DNA from: Candidatus Pantoea carbekii
GTDB taxonomy: Bacteria > Pseudomonadota > Gammaproteobacteria > Enterobacterales > Enterobacteriaceae
DNA length: 64,000 nucleotides
Assembly (NCBI RefSeq): GCF_000971765.1
Contig: NZ_CP010907.1
Span: forward strand, 62,001 to 126,000
Reading direction: 5' to 3'
Shown: positions 62,444-64,000 of the stretch, piece after piece
Numbering within the stretch: position 1 is the first letter of the stretch
Layout: every line of letters starts with the position of its first letter
Notes under the pieces: model-generated
The model's database searches: none
Seen by the model: the letters and a program-made list of their open reading frames with translations, nothing else
What the model was told of the DNA's origin: nothing
Program-made: the position numbers and the translations under genes

Positions 62444-63805
62444 ATGGAACAACAGCATAGCGAAACGCTGCACCGCGATCTAAAAAATCGCCATATTCAG
62501 CTAATTGCGCTAGGCGGTTCAGTAGGTACTGGTTTTTTTCTAGGAAGCGGATCAGTGATTACATCAGCTGGGCCATCAGTAATTCTTGGGTACACTATTG
62601 CCGGTTTTATTGCCTTTCTTATTATGAGGCAATTAGGCGAAATGGTTGTAGAAGAACCAGTAGCAGGTAGTTTCAGTTATTTTGCTTGTAAATACTGGAG
62701 TAACTTTGCTGGTTTTGTATCAGGTTGGAATTACTGGGCACTTTATGTATTAGTGGCTATGGCAGAACTCACAGCTGTTGGTAAATATATCCAGTTCTGG
62801 CTTCCATCTTGTCCTACTTGGATAACAGCTGCTATTTTTTTTATTATAATTAATACTATTAATATGAATAATGTAAAAACGTTCGGAGAAACGGAATTTT
62901 GGTTCGCACTAATCAAGATAATAGCTGTTATCAGCATGATTGTTTTTGGTAGTTGGCTATTAGTAAGCGGTAACGGCGGTCCGCAAGCTTCCATTAAGAA
63001 CCTTTGGAATCAGGGAGGTTTTATGCCTAATGGTATAAACGGACTGATAATGATGATGGCAATCATTATGTTTTCATTTGGTGGTTTAGAATTAGTAGGT
63101 ATTACAGCAGCAGAAGCTAGCAACCCAGAAGACAGCATTCCAAAAGCTACTAATCAAGTACTTTGGCGTGTTTTAATTTTTTATATTGGTTCGCTGGTTG
63201 TGTTGTTATCTCTTATGCCATGGACACGAATTACTGATACAACTAGCCCGTTTGTACTGATTTTTCATGAATTAGGTGATTCTTTAGCAGCTAATGCTTT
63301 AAATTTAGTCATTTTAACTGCTGCATTATCAGTTTATAATAGTGCAGTATATTGTAACAGCCGTATACTATTTGGCCTAGCCAAACAAGGTAATGCTCCT
63401 AAAATACTGATGAAGTTAGATCGTCATGGTGTACCTATAACAAATATTTTTGTATCTGCTATAGCTACTGGTTTATGTGTTTTAATTAATTTTATAATGC
63501 CTGGTGAAGCTTTTGGTCTTTTGCTGGCATTGGTAGTATCTACGTTAGTTATTAATTGGGCTTTAATCAGCTTTACACATATGAAATTTCGTGAAAAAAA
63601 AGATCAACAAGGTATCGTTACAAGATTCAAATCAATACTTTATCCTGTTAGCAATTGGATCTGTTTATTATTTATGTTCTTTATACTGATTATTATGGCA
63701 CTTACTCCCGGAATGGCAACTTCTGTATGGTTAGTGCCCGTTTGGCTTTTGCTTTTGTCTGTAAGTTATGCTATCGTCAAAAAAAATAAAATACAAAATG
63801 TATGA
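62444..63805 (+). CDS. aroP: Aromatic amino acid permease AroP
   Basis: AroP is an inner-membrane proton symporter of the amino acid-polyamine-organocation superfamily that imports phenylalanine, tyrosine and tryptophan in E. coli. The 453 aa protein has about twelve hydrophobic segments. It starts with LHRDLKNRHIQLIALGGSVG TGFFLG-like sequence, the unwound first helix typical of this superfamily, and matches AroP along its length: RQLGEMVVEEPVAGSFSYFA, GWNYWALYVLVAMAELTAVG, FSFGGLELVGITAAEASNPE and SVYNSAVYCNSRILFGLA. It could be a near relative such as PheP, but the close match and the position next to the pdh genes favour AroP. It is divergent from aceE, as in E. coli. Confidence 0.92.
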   Translation: MEQQHSETLHRDLKNRHIQLIALGGSVGTGFFLGSGSVITSAGPSVILGYTIAGFIAFLIMRQLGEMVVEEPVAGSFSYFACKYWSNFAGFVSGWNYWALYVLVAMAELTAVGKYIQFWLPSCPTWITAAIFFIIINTINMNNVKTFGETEFWFALIKIIAVISMIVFGSWLLVSGNGGPQASIKNLWNQGGFMPNGINGLIMMMAIIMFSFGGLELVGITAAEASNPEDSIPKATNQVLWRVLIFYIGSLVVLLSLMPWTRITDTTSPFVLIFHELGDSLAANALNLVILTAALSVYNSAVYCNSRILFGLAKQGNAPKILMKLDRHGVPITNIFVSAIATGLCVLINFIMPGEAFGLLLALVVSTLVINWALISFTHMKFREKKDQQGIVTRFKSILYPVSNWICLLFMFFILIIMALTPGMATSVWLVPVWLLLLSVSYAIVKKNKIQNV

Positions 63806-64000
63806 TTTTAAATTTTACTTTATCGACCTCATTTTTTTTAAAAATTGATATTTTATGAATTTTTAGGTAAATATTTTTATATATGGTATCAGGATTACAA
63901 TTTTTTTAAGAAAGATGAAATTAAAAGCGTTTTTGGCAATATTTTACACATCAAATAGATTTTCATTCTGATTTTTAAAACATGACGTACTTGAATTTTT

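Overview
The window looks like part of a strongly reduced, AT-rich gammaproteobacterial genome from an obligate insect symbiont. Nearly every protein aligns from memory, almost end to end, with its Escherichia coli counterpart. Coding sequence is moderately AT-rich, spacers are extremely AT-rich, and many neighbours present in E. coli are missing and replaced by featureless spacers of 0.3 to 2 kb. An intact outer-membrane and LPS gene set, two murein-related genes and one clear pseudogene suggest a symbiont that keeps a full Gram-negative envelope. Stinkbug gut symbionts of the Ishikawaella type or tsetse symbionts are possible relatives, but the species cannot be fixed from the sequence alone.

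Layout. Positions 1-1982 hold no gene. Positions 1983-9459 carry nadB, ung, grpE, nadK, bamE, rnfH, smpB and ssrA (tmRNA), the order and strands of the E. coli nadB-ssrA region with many genes removed. pssA (10486-11841) and mobA (11972-12541) follow. Next come tRNA-Ala and tRNA-Ile on the minus strand, the usual spacer tRNAs of an rRNA operon but without any rRNA. From gmhB (13118) to aroP (63805) the window is collinear, in reverse orientation, with about 100 kb of the E. coli chromosome (aroP to gmhB) compressed to about 50 kb. This part holds proS, tilS, a decayed lysine decarboxylase gene, then the long minus-strand block accA-dnaE-rnhB-lpxB-lpxA-fabZ-lpxD-skp-bamA-rseP-cdsA-uppS-dxr-frr-pyrH-tsf-rpsB. 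After it come dapD, erpA, mrcB, dksA, pcnB-folK, panB-panC, yadH/yadG, hpt, lpd-aceF-aceE and aroP.

How the genes fit together. The central block makes the envelope: isoprenoid precursor (dxr) to undecaprenyl carrier (uppS), CDP-diacylglycerol (cdsA) to phosphatidylserine (pssA), lipid A (lpxD, lpxA, lpxB, with gmhB for heptose), fatty acids (accA, fabZ), outer-membrane protein insertion (skp, bamA, bamE) and peptidoglycan (mrcB, dapD). Information processing includes dnaE, rnhB, ung, proS, tilS, the two spacer tRNAs, rpsB, tsf, frr, dksA, pcnB and the smpB/ssrA rescue system. Metabolism likely useful to a host includes NAD (nadB, nadK), folate (folK), pantothenate (panB, panC, no panD nearby) and lysine/diaminopimelate (dapD, with lysine decarboxylase broken). 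The pyruvate dehydrogenase operon supplies acetyl-CoA, with a shortened E2.

The points most worth a second look are the rRNA-less spacer tRNA pair at a rearrangement junction, three perfect 21-26 bp hairpins in decayed DNA, the apparent AUU start of pcnB, altered signature residues in CdsA, the lysine decarboxylase pseudogene, and a preserved heat-shock promoter at grpE. I found no CRISPR array, insertion sequence, phage or defence system, and no convincing previously undescribed multi-gene system. Comparisons with E. coli are from memory and were not computed.
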